Of a stretch of 10,217 bases of DNA, positions 1-6,104 are shown piece by piece. Made by a program: the position numbers and the translations under genes. How positions within the stretch are numbered: position 1 is the first letter of the stretch; each line of letters starts with the position of its first letter. The notes under the pieces were generated by a model. It was not told the origin of the DNA, ran no database searches, and was given only the letters and a program-made list of their open reading frames with translations. Source of the stretch: Christensenellaceae bacterium (lineage in GTDB: Bacteria > Bacillota > Clostridia > Christensenellales > Aristaeellaceae); assembly GCA_017881705.1 (NCBI GenBank), contig JADGQP010000165.1, forward strand, positions 1 through 10,217. The letters run 5' to 3'.

Positions 1-1150
1 CTACGGCGATACGTCCGGGCGCAAGCGGAAGTGCGCCGTTATTTTGTAACAGCACCAGTGCCTCCTCCTGCGCTTGACGGTTAAGCGCCGCGTGAGCCTG
101 TGCCGCGCCCGCGGGCAGCGAGTACGTTTGAAAGCGCTTATCATCAAACAGCCCCATGCGGAACTTGATGGTTAATATGCGTTCCACGGCTGCGTCCAGC
201 ACTTTTTCGGACAACGTGCCTTCTTGAACGGCGGCGATCAGCTCATCGCAGGCTTCGGGTGTGGACATGAACATATCATTGCCCGCCTGCGCCGCCATCA
301 CCGCCGCGTCGCGCAGGGTTTCCGCCACGTGTTGGCGGCCGACCAGCGAACGCACGTTGTCCCAGTCCGTCACAATAAAACCGTCAAAACCCAGCTCCTC
401 TTTGAGCACCTGCGTAAGCAGCTCGCGGTGGATGGTCAGCGGCACGCCGTCCACCGAGGAGTAAGCCGTCATAAACGTGGCGCAGCCTGCTTTAACTGCT
501 TTGGCGAACGGCGGCAGAAACACCTCCCGCACCAGGCGGATGGGAATGGGCGCGTCTACCGAGTCCCGCCCGCCGGTGCTTTCGCCGTAAGCCAGGTAAT
601 GTTTGGCGCAGGCCAGAATGCTGTCCGGCGCGGAAAGGTCGTTGCCCTGATAACCGCGGATGATGGCGCTGGCCAACTCCCCAATTAAAAACGGGGACTC
701 GCCGAAGGTTTCGTCCACGCGGCCCCAGCGCAGATCGCGGGCTACGCACAGAAGCGGCGAAAACGTCCAATGCAGGCCGTCGGCGGCCACCTCGCGCGCG
801 GTCGCGCGCCCCACGTCGGTCAGCAGTTGCCGGTCCCAGCCGCAGGCGAGAGCCATCGGGCAGGGGAACACCGTCGCGCCGTTTTTCAGCGCGTGGCCGC
901 GCACCGCGTCGATGCCAAACAGAAGCGGTATGCCCAGCCTGGATTCCGCGGCGACGTTCTGCAGCCTCCTGGCGCCCGCCCCTAGCGTATGCAAAAAACT
1001 GCCCGCCCCGCGAAGCGCCCAGGCGTCCGCCTGTTCGTCGGAAAGGTTGTTGGCCGGAATCTGCATCATCTGCGCCGCTTTTTCTTCCAGCGTCATGCGA
1101 GCCAGCAGTTCCTTCGCGCGCCGTGTCGCAGCGTCTGTTTGGCGTTCCAT
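1..1150 (-). CDS. Glycoside hydrolase family 3 enzyme (beta-glucosidase type), N-terminal half, partial at window edge
   Basis: The 383 visible residues carry the GH3 catalytic TIM-barrel domain and the beginning of the second domain. GH3 enzymes hydrolyse terminal beta-linked sugars with retention of configuration. Visible family motifs are MTLEEKAAQM at 19-28, FGIDAVRGHA near 78-87, FPCPMALA at 95-102, RWGRVDETFGES at 141-152, AKHYLAYG at 182-189 and GFIVTDWDNV at 257-266, whose D262 is the expected catalytic nucleophile. VERILTIKFRMGLFD at 322-336 is the usual exit of the barrel domain, and EEALVLLQNNGALPL opens the second domain. There is no signal peptide, so the enzyme is probably cytoplasmic and acts on imported oligosaccharides. 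The ATG at 1148-1150 has GGGAGG eight bases upstream. The more usual AVHGH reads AVRGH here. The C-terminus lies outside the window, as GH3 proteins are normally 650-800 residues. The family is secure; substrate (glucoside, xyloside, hexosaminide) is not decided. Confidence 0.93.
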   Translation of the reverse strand, partial: MERQTDAATRRAKELLARMTLEEKAAQMMQIPANNLSDEQADAWALRGAGSFLHTLGAGARRLQNVAAESRLGIPLLFGIDAVRGHALKNGATVFPCPMALACGWDRQLLTDVGRATAREVAADGLHWTFSPLLCVARDLRWGRVDETFGESPFLIGELASAIIRGYQGNDLSAPDSILACAKHYLAYGESTGGRDSVDAPIPIRLVREVFLPPFAKAVKAGCATFMTAYSSVDGVPLTIHRELLTQVLKEELGFDGFIVTDWDNVRSLVGRQHVAETLRDAAVMAAQAGNDMFMSTPEACDELIAAVQEGTLSEKVLDAAVERILTIKFRMGLFDDKRFQTYSLPAGAAQAHAALNRQAQEEALVLLQNNGALPLAPGRIAV

Positions 1151-1158
1151 TCGTTGTT

Positions 1159-1164
1159 CCTCCC
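1159..1164 (-). promoter_or_regulatory. Ribosome binding site of the GH3 gene
   Basis: On the minus strand GGGAGG stands eight bases before the ATG at 1150. This strong Shine-Dalgarno sequence fixes the start of the GH3 gene. Confidence 0.8.
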
Positions 1165-1185
1165 AAACAGCCTTATCGGCCGTTT

Positions 1186-1224
1186 ATTATGTTTGAGCAT
1201 ATGAATAGGGTTTTCGCGCGCGAA
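1186..1224 (-). promoter_or_regulatory. Possible GH3 promoter (-10 like CATAAT) with a palindromic operator candidate
   Basis: On the minus strand CATAAT (1186-1191) matches the -10 consensus at five of six positions, about 36 bases before the GH3 start codon. No acceptable -35 hexamer lies 16-18 bases upstream. Instead the perfect 12-base palindrome TTCGCGCGCGAA (1213-1224) is centred about 40 bases upstream of the expected start of transcription. That arrangement would suit an activator-dependent promoter, but this is inference from layout; the palindrome is made of CG repeats and could be chance in a GC-rich genome. Confidence 0.3.
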
Positions 1225-1249
1225 CGCTGTAAAACCTGCCGCCGAAATG

Positions 1250-1267
1250 AAAAAACCGCCTTGCGGT
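1250..1267 (-). terminator. Small terminator-like hairpin in the divergent region
   Basis: Read on the minus strand, ACCGC, loop AAG, GCGGT is followed by six T (second arm and T run from 1259 down to about 1250). The stem has only five pairs. It lies upstream of the GH3 gene and overlaps the -35 region of the opposite-strand transporter promoter. It could act as a short leader attenuator if GH3 transcription starts further upstream, could limit antisense transcription, or could be fortuitous. Confidence 0.25.
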
Positions 1268-1289
1268 GCATGGGTACGCATGGTATACT
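1261..1289 (+). promoter_or_regulatory. Sigma-A type extended -10 promoter of the EamA transporter
   Basis: A -35 element TTGCGG (1261-1266) is followed after exactly 17 bases by the -10 element TATACT (1284-1289), which is preceded by TGG (extended -10). Transcription would begin near 1296, about 60 bases before the transporter ATG at 1358. This position also argues against the in-frame start at 1247, which would lie upstream of the promoter. Confidence 0.65.
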
Positions 1290-1341
1290 GCCTTCAACCC
1301 GCGTTGGCCACGGCTGCGGAAAGCCGCCGCTTTTACGGACG

Positions 1342-1349
1342 AAAGGGAG
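1342..1349 (+). promoter_or_regulatory. Ribosome binding site deciding the EamA start
   Basis: AAAGGGAG stands eight bases before the ATG at 1358. The alternative in-frame start at 1247 has no comparable site and lies before the promoter. Confidence 0.7.
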
Positions 1350-1357
1350 TCTGCCCG

Positions 1358-2263
1358 ATGCGCTGTAAAAACAGCTATCACCTTTACGCCGCGATCACCA
1401 TTTTGTTCTGGTCAATGGCGTTCGTGTTCACCCGGCTTGCGCTTCGGTACTTCTCCGTATATTCGCTGGGGTTGCTGCGCTACGCGGTGGCAACGTTAAC
1501 GCTGATCCCCGTGGCGATTCTGACGCGCATGAAACCGCCCGCTCTGCGGGACTGGCCATGGTTTTTGCTCGCTGCTGTAATGGGGTTTTCGCTGTACATG
1601 GTGGTTTTCAACTATGCCAGCCAGAGCGTATCCGCCTCCACGGGCAGCGTTATCCTCGCCACCGCGCCGATCCTTACGGCGCTTCTGGCGCGGGTGTTTT
1701 TCCACGAGAAGCTCACGCCGCTGCAATATGGCGCGATCGGGCTTTCGTTTGTAGGTGTGACGGTGCTTACGGTGCTGCGCGGCGGGCTGACGGTAAACCT
1801 TGGCGTGGCGTTTATGTTCCTCGCGGCGCTGATGTTTAGCTGTTATAACCTGCTGCAGCGGCGGCTGACCCGCACCTACTCGGCGCTGCAATCCTCGGTA
1901 TGGAGCATTTTCATCGGCACGCTGATGCTGTGCGTGTTCCTGCCCAGGGCGGCGGGGGAACTTGCGGCCGCGCCGCCGATTCAGTACCTGTACCTGGCGA
2001 TTCTCGGCGTGTTTTCAAGCGCTTTGGCTTATTGCGCTTGGAGCAAGGCGCTTTCCCTGGCGAAGAATACGTCGTCGGTGAGCAACTATATGTTTATCAC
2101 CCCGTTTTTAACGACGCTGCTGGGTTTGTGGATCGCGGGCGAGGCGGTGGAACCCGCCACGGTGATCGGCGGGGTACTGATTATCGCCGGTCTGGCGATG
2201 TTCCGTTTGGGCGACAAAGGGCTGGCCGCGCTTCGCGGACGCGCCACGAAGCGCGGCGCCTAG
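1358..2263 (+). CDS. EamA-family (drug/metabolite transporter superfamily) permease
   Basis: This 301-residue integral membrane protein has the length and pattern of the 10-helix EamA/DMT exporters: two repeated EamA domains of five helices each, roughly residues 8-145 and 155-290. Hydrophobic segments can be followed through the protein, starting with HLYAAITILFWSMAFVFTRL at 8-27. Family-typical stretches include SVSASTGSVILATAPILTAL with the following FFHEKLTPLQYGAIGLSFVG in the first half, and SVSNYMFITPFLTTLLGLWI followed by GEAVEPATVIGGVLIIAGLA in the second. A short basic tail after the last helix should be cytoplasmic. Relatives export amino acids, purines or other metabolites; the substrate cannot be read from sequence. 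The start was placed at the ATG of 1358 because of its ribosome binding site and the promoter just upstream; the longer form from 1247 would add 37 unconserved-looking residues. The gene is divergent from the GH3 gene, which does not prove a shared role. Confidence 0.93.
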   Translation: MRCKNSYHLYAAITILFWSMAFVFTRLALRYFSVYSLGLLRYAVATLTLIPVAILTRMKPPALRDWPWFLLAAVMGFSLYMVVFNYASQSVSASTGSVILATAPILTALLARVFFHEKLTPLQYGAIGLSFVGVTVLTVLRGGLTVNLGVAFMFLAALMFSCYNLLQRRLTRTYSALQSSVWSIFIGTLMLCVFLPRAAGELAAAPPIQYLYLAILGVFSSALAYCAWSKALSLAKNTSSVSNYMFITPFLTTLLGLWIAGEAVEPATVIGGVLIIAGLAMFRLGDKGLAALRGRATKRGA

Positions 2264-2264
2264 A

Positions 2265-2281
2265 CCCGCGGCGGACGCGGG
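2265..2281 (+). terminator. Weak hairpin just after the EamA stop codon
   Basis: CCCGCG (2265-2270) pairs with CGCGGG (2276-2281) around a five-base loop, starting one base after the stop codon. No T run follows (the next bases are ATAAAAGTTT), so it is at best a poor intrinsic terminator, or it may only protect the 3' end of the mRNA. Confidence 0.25.
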
Positions 2282-2292
2282 ATAAAAGTTTA

Positions 2293-2305
2293 CATACACA
2301 GTATG
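2293..2305 (+). repeat. Short inverted repeat upstream of the NYN gene
   Basis: CATAC, spacer ACA, GTATG forms a perfect five-base inverted repeat in an AT-rich intergenic stretch, about 45 bases upstream of the -10 element of the NYN gene. It could be an operator half-site pair, but it is short enough to be chance. Confidence 0.2.
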
Positions 2306-2325
2306 CAGCCAGCATTCAATTTTTG

Positions 2326-2354
2326 TGTTCATTTTCCCCTGACTATGGTATGAT
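2326..2354 (+). promoter_or_regulatory. Extended -10 promoter of the NYN gene
   Basis: TATGAT (2349-2354) preceded by TGG forms an extended -10 element closely similar to that of the EamA promoter (ATGGTATGAT against ATGGTATACT). The -35 is weak (TGTTCA at 2326-2331, 17 bases upstream), which an extended -10 can compensate. Transcription would start near 2361, about 23 bases before the NYN start codon. Confidence 0.5.
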
Positions 2355-2383
2355 AATAAATAAATAGTAAGGGGGGAAGCGGT

Positions 2384-2893
2384 ATGGATCGGGTGGCTGT
2401 GTTCGTGGATGGCGCGAATTTTTTCTATATGCAGAAAAATGACCTGAAATGGTTTGTGGATACCAAAAAACTGCTGAAATACTGTGAGCGCTTCGGTGAA
2501 ATTGCAGACGCTTTTTATTACGTCGGCAAAGACGCGCCGCCCCTGTCGGGTCAGCAGGCGTTTTTAAACGCGCTGACCTATATCGGCTATTCGCTCGTAA
2601 CCAAGCCGATTAAGACGATCCACGATCCGGAAACCGGCGAAACCAAACAGAAGGCCAACCTGGATATCGAGATCGTGCTGGATATGTTTAACACCATCGA
2701 TAATTACGATATCGCCGTGCTGGTGAGCGGCGACGGCGATTTCGACCGTGCCCTGCGCCTGCTGCGCGCGCGCGGCAAGCGTTTTAAGGTGATCGCTTCA
2801 CCGCATTTTGTGGCTTCCGAGCTGCGCGACGTGGCCGGAATGCACCTGATCGACATGGAAAGCATCCGCCCGGAAATAGAGAAATTAGCGTAA
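2384..2893 (+). CDS. NYN-domain (LabA-like, PIN-like fold) putative ribonuclease
   Basis: The whole 169-residue protein is one NYN domain of the LabA/DUF88 group, a PIN/FEN-like nuclease fold that cleaves RNA with metal ions held by conserved acidic residues. The expected acids are all present: D9 in the opening strand (VAVFVDGANFFY, 4-15), D94 in KANLDIEIVLDM (90-101), and D117, D119 and D121 in VSGDGDFDRAL (114-124). The final strands KVIASPHFVASELRDVAGMH are also typical. There are no added OST-HTH/LOTUS or RNA-binding domains, no signal peptide and no membrane segment, so it should be cytoplasmic. The ATG at 2384 has a very strong purine stretch (AAGGGGGG, 2369-2376) seven bases upstream and its own promoter; a strong terminator follows. 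It is therefore transcribed alone, and its neighbours give no hint of its RNA target. Base composition and codon use resemble the neighbours. Confidence 0.92.
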   Translation: MDRVAVFVDGANFFYMQKNDLKWFVDTKKLLKYCERFGEIADAFYYVGKDAPPLSGQQAFLNALTYIGYSLVTKPIKTIHDPETGETKQKANLDIEIVLDMFNTIDNYDIAVLVSGDGDFDRALRLLRARGKRFKVIASPHFVASELRDVAGMHLIDMESIRPEIEKLA

Positions 2894-2924
2894 TAAATGC
2901 CGATAGAAAAAGCGCAAGGGATAC

Positions 2925-2966
2925 AAAACACCCCGCCAAAGCCAACGTGCCTGGGCGGGGTGTTTT
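2925..2966 (+). terminator. Strong bidirectional intrinsic terminator between the NYN gene and glpK
   Basis: A perfect 13-base stem is formed by 2925-2937 (AAAACACCCCGCC) and 2954-2966 (GGCGGGGTGTTTT) around a 16-base loop. On the plus strand the stem ends in TTTTA and serves the NYN gene, whose stop codon lies about 30 bases upstream. On the minus strand the mirrored arm also ends in a T run (TGTTTTG) and lies about 50 bases after the glpK stop. It should end transcription of both convergent genes. Confidence 0.9.
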
Positions 2967-3014
2967 ATGTGCAAAACGGGCTTCAACGCTTTAATTTGCC
3001 AGTCTGGTTTTAAC

Positions 3015-4511
3015 CTACTCCCGCTCCACCCACCCGCGGGCGCGATCTACCGCGCGGTGCCACCCGTACAGCGCCAGGCCGCGGTTGTATTCGTCCATCG
3101 CGGGGGTAAAGGTGAGATCTGGCTTCACCATGGCGGCGGCTTCTTCTTTATCGCCGTACAGACCCACCGCCAGACCCGCCAGCAACGCCGCGCCAAGCGC
3201 CGTGGTTTCCAATACCGCGGGGCGCACCACCGGTACGCCCAAGATGTCGCTTTGAAACTGCATTAAAAAACTGTTGGCGCTCGCGCCGCCATCCACCCGC
3301 ATCTGCGGGGGGCGGCTGCCGCAATCCGCGGCCATGGCGTTGAATAAATCGGCGCTCTGATAAGCGATGGCTTCCAGCGCCGCGCGCACGATGTGTGCCC
3401 GGTTGGTGCCGCGCGTCATACCTACGATGGTGCCGCGGCTGTACATATCCCAATATGGCGCGCCCAGGCCCGTAAAGGCGGGCACCAGAAACACGCCTTC
3501 TGTGTCCGTTACACTTTGGGCGATCTGCTCGGTTTCGGCACTGGTCTGGATCATTTTCAGTTCGTCGCGCAGCCATTGTACGGTCGCCCCGCCCATAAAC
3601 ACGCTGCCTTCCAGCGCATATACGGGCTGCCCGTTCAACCGCCAGGCTACGGTGGTTATCAGCCCGTTGTGGCTTTGGGCGGGTGTTTCGCCGGTGTTCA
3701 TCAGCATAAAGCAGCCGGTGCCGTAAGTATTTTTAACCATCCCTTTGGTAAAGCAGGCCTGCCCGAAAAGCGAAGCGTGCTGGTCGCCCGCCAGGGCGGC
3801 CACGGGAATCGGCCGCCCGAGGATCTCCGTGCTCAGGTTGCCGATCACCTGCGCGCTGTCCGTAACCTCTGGCAGCAGTTCGCGTGGGATATCCCAGAGA
3901 GCCAGCAGTTCGTCGTCCCATTGCTGGGTGTGGATGTTAAAGAGCATCGTGCGGGCGGCGTTGGTGGCGTCGGTCACATGCGGGCGGCCCTCCACCAGGT
4001 GCCAGGCCAAAAAGCTGTCCACGGTGCCAAAGCACAATTCTCCGCGGCGGGCGCGCTCGCGCAGGTTCAGCGTATCCAAAAGCCATGCGAGCTTGGTACC
4101 GCTGAAATACGCATCCGGCACCAGGCCGGTTTTTTGGCGGATCATCTCCGTTTTACCGTCGGCGACCAAACGCTCCACATAGGGCGCAGTGCGGCGGCAT
4201 TGCCATACGATGGCGTTATGTACGCACGCGCCGGTGGCGCGATCCCACAGCAGGGTGGTTTCCCGCTGGTTGGCGATGCCGATGGCGGCGATATCGTTAA
4301 CGTCCACACCGCTTAACTTTACGGCGGCCCGCAGCGCGTCAACCTGGCTGCTTAGGATATCCTCTGGATCGTGCTCCACCCAGCCGGGCTGGGGATAAAT
4401 CTGCCTAAACTCGATGGAATGGGTGGCCAGCACCCGCCCCTGGGTGCTAAACACGACCGCGCGGCTGGACGTGGTTCCCTGGTCGAGGGCGACGAGTATG
4501 GAATGCGGCAA
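3015..4511 (-). CDS. glpK: Glycerol kinase
   Basis: The enzyme transfers the gamma-phosphate of ATP to glycerol to give sn-glycerol 3-phosphate in the cytoplasm, trapping glycerol for glycolysis or lipid synthesis. At 498 residues it has the usual family length (FGGY kinases). The N-terminal ATP loop ALDQGTTSSRAVVF is at 8-21. The glycerol-contacting residues known from the E. coli enzyme are conserved with the same numbering: R83 and E84 in NQRETT, W103, Y135, and D243 in AGDQHASLFGQ. The C-terminal FGGY domain shows NTYGTGCF (261-268), GLGAPYWD (348-355) and VDGGASANSFLMQFQSDILG (407-426). The start is a TTG at 4509-4511 with GGGAGGGG six bases before it; the protein then aligns exactly with the family N-terminus. 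The loop before AGDQ (222-236) has no histidine, unlike many Gram-positive glycerol kinases activated by HPr phosphorylation. No glpF or glpD is next to it in the window. Confidence 0.97.
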   Translation of the reverse strand: MPHSILVALDQGTTSSRAVVFSTQGRVLATHSIEFRQIYPQPGWVEHDPEDILSSQVDALRAAVKLSGVDVNDIAAIGIANQRETTLLWDRATGACVHNAIVWQCRRTAPYVERLVADGKTEMIRQKTGLVPDAYFSGTKLAWLLDTLNLRERARRGELCFGTVDSFLAWHLVEGRPHVTDATNAARTMLFNIHTQQWDDELLALWDIPRELLPEVTDSAQVIGNLSTEILGRPIPVAALAGDQHASLFGQACFTKGMVKNTYGTGCFMLMNTGETPAQSHNGLITTVAWRLNGQPVYALEGSVFMGGATVQWLRDELKMIQTSAETEQIAQSVTDTEGVFLVPAFTGLGAPYWDMYSRGTIVGMTRGTNRAHIVRAALEAIAYQSADLFNAMAADCGSRPPQMRVDGGASANSFLMQFQSDILGVPVVRPAVLETTALGAALLAGLAVGLYGDKEEAAAMVKPDLTFTPAMDEYNRGLALYGWHRAVDRARGWVERE

Positions 4512-4517
4512 AACAAA

Positions 4518-4525
4518 CCCCTCCC
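4518..4525 (-). promoter_or_regulatory. Ribosome binding site supporting the TTG start of glpK
   Basis: On the minus strand GGGAGGGG stands six bases before the TTG at 4511. No in-frame ATG or GTG near the N-terminus would keep the conserved beginning of glycerol kinase, so this site decides the start. Confidence 0.75.
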
Positions 4526-4529
4526 AACT

Positions 4530-4546
4530 GCGCGGCAGCGCCGCGC
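4530..4546 (-). other. GC-rich hairpin just upstream of the glpK ribosome binding site
   Basis: A perfect seven-base stem (GCGCGGC, loop of three, GCCGCGC) ends four bases before the glpK Shine-Dalgarno sequence. No T run follows in either direction, so it is not a standard terminator. It could be a processing or stability element separating glpK from the hemZ transcript, or could affect ribosome access. The rest of the 99-base gap (4512-4610) shows no convincing promoter. Confidence 0.4.
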
Positions 4547-4610
4547 GGGTTGATAACTCAAACGAATCCGATGGGTTCGGGCAGAATACGGGGTAAAACG
4601 ACGCTGTGCT

Positions 4611-6104
4611 TCAGCGGAAAAGCGCTTCTTTACGTTCGGCCATTTCGCCTACGCGCGCGATGTACGCTTCCACGTCGGTCACGTTGGGCGCGCGAACAAT
4701 GCGCAAATCGTGGTCCATAAACACCCGCTTGCTTATGGCGCCCGCGCCGCAGGCGAGGATGGAGGCGGTTTCTTCCATGATGTCCACGTTGTACAGGCAT
4801 TCGGCTCCGGGACGGGCGTAACCCACGTTTTGCTGCTGGCCGGCCATATACTTTTGCCGGTAGAGGTAATAGGGCGAAAGACCCAGCATTCCGGCGGTTT
4901 GCTCGCCCAAATCCGTCATTTCCGCCACAGCGTCCGCCTCAGGCAGGCGAAACCCTTCCAGATGCAGGCGGCTGGAACGCTTGACGGCCAGCGTGTGCAC
5001 GGTGAGGCTGTCCGGCTTAAGCCGGGCGATGCGCGAAAGGGTGCGGGCAAAATCGTCGGGCGTTTCGCCGGGTAGCCCCGCGATTACATCCATGTTAATA
5101 TCGGTAAAGCCCAGCTTGCGGGCCAGCAGAAAAGCGTCCTCCGTCTGCTGCGCGGTATGGTCGCGGCCCACGGCCCGCAGGGTGGAATCGTTCATGGTTT
5201 GCGGGTTTACGCTGATGCGGCCGACCCCGAAGGTGCGCATGGCGGCGAGTTTGCCGCGGGTGATCGTATCCGGACGGCCTGCTTCCACGGTATATTCCAC
5301 GGGCGCCGGAAAGCAGGCTGGTGTATGCTCAAGCAGCGCGGCAAAGGATTCTTCATCCAGTGCCGTGGGCGTGCCCCCACCGATGTAGAGCGCGCGCAGG
5401 CGAAGCCCCCGCTTTTGCATCAGGGCGGAAGCGGCGTCCATTTCCTGAAACAACGCCCGCAGGTAGGGCCCGGTGCGTTCGCCCTTTCCCAGCGCTTCGC
5501 CCGGAAAGGAGCAATAGGCGCAGCGTGTTCGGCAAAACGGGATGGACACGTACACGTCCGCCTCGGTAGGGCCAGGCACGGACAGCGTTTGCTGCACCGC
5601 CACGATTCTTCGCAGCAGCTCCGCTTTTGAGGCGCTCACGTCAAACGTTTCCGTAAGCGCCGCGGCGGCGTCGCTTAACGACATTCCGGCCGCGAGGTTT
5701 TCGTATACCAGCCGCGTGGGGCGTATGCCGGTGAGCGAACCCCAGGGCGGGCGCTTGCCCGTGAGCGATTTGCACAGGGCGTACAGGGTCAGCTTGCAAA
5801 GGCGCTTCTTCAACCGGTCACTCGCCAGCGCGTCGCCCGCGGGCACGGGCAGGGCGCGTTCGGCACTTTCCCCGCGCAGGGTGAAATGGCAGCGCCACAA
5901 CCCGTTTTCTTCCGAAAAGGTATGGGTCAGGGTTTCCATGTCCGCGGTAGCGGGGGACGCGGTAAACTGCGCCTTGGCTTCGTCTTCGGCGGTTTGGGGC
6001 GCGGTGGTCTCCACCGCGAAATCCTCCACGGGCGCAAAAAGTTTCAGCACTTCCAGCAGTTCGTTGGCATAGCGGGGAAGCGGGGTTTTTAAGAGAATCT
6101 TCAT
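4611..6104 (-). CDS. hemZ: Radical SAM protein HemZ (annotated as oxygen-independent coproporphyrinogen III dehydrogenase)
   Basis: At 497 residues it matches the HemZ branch of the HemN/HemW radical-SAM family. An N-terminal region of about 180 residues contains the HemZ hallmark LTGIRPTRLVYE (124-135). The radical-SAM core follows: YVSIPFCRTRCAYCSFPGE at 185-203 with C191, C195 and C198 of the CX3CX2C motif that binds the 4Fe-4S cluster, LYIGGGTPTALD at 239-250 for SAM binding, RISVNPQTMND at 296-306 and INMDVIAGLPGETPDDF at 336-352. The C-terminal part has YYLYRQKYMAGQQQNVGYAR (412-431) and ILACGAGAISKR, both typical of HemZ. The annotated reaction is anaerobic decarboxylation of coproporphyrinogen III, but many Clostridia with this gene lack a haem pathway, so the true substrate is uncertain. 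Its ATG overlaps the stop of the upstream hydrolase gene as ATGA, with GAGG four bases before it, so the two are translationally coupled. Confidence 0.93.
   Translation of the reverse strand: MKILLKTPLPRYANELLEVLKLFAPVEDFAVETTAPQTAEDEAKAQFTASPATADMETLTHTFSEENGLWRCHFTLRGESAERALPVPAGDALASDRLKKRLCKLTLYALCKSLTGKRPPWGSLTGIRPTRLVYENLAAGMSLSDAAAALTETFDVSASKAELLRRIVAVQQTLSVPGPTEADVYVSIPFCRTRCAYCSFPGEALGKGERTGPYLRALFQEMDAASALMQKRGLRLRALYIGGGTPTALDEESFAALLEHTPACFPAPVEYTVEAGRPDTITRGKLAAMRTFGVGRISVNPQTMNDSTLRAVGRDHTAQQTEDAFLLARKLGFTDINMDVIAGLPGETPDDFARTLSRIARLKPDSLTVHTLAVKRSSRLHLEGFRLPEADAVAEMTDLGEQTAGMLGLSPYYLYRQKYMAGQQQNVGYARPGAECLYNVDIMEETASILACGAGAISKRVFMDHDLRIVRAPNVTDVEAYIARVGEMAERKEALFR

Noticed and set aside
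492..1166. A 224-codon minus-strand frame overlapping the GH3 gene
   Set aside because: Arginine- and glycine-rich translation typical of an out-of-frame reading; the GH3 frame through the same bases carries all the catalytic motifs.
1247..1357. Longer N-terminus for the EamA transporter from the ATG at 1247
   Set aside because: It starts upstream of the extended -10 promoter and lacks a ribosome binding site; the added residues do not look like a transporter.
3393..4316. A 307-codon plus-strand open frame opposite glpK
   Set aside because: It mirrors conserved glycerol kinase codons and has no recognisable domain; a shadow of glpK.
4512..4610. Possible riboswitch or small RNA in the hemZ-glpK gap
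   Set aside because: Only one simple hairpin is present; the gap is too short for, and shows none of the conserved cores of, riboswitch classes I know.
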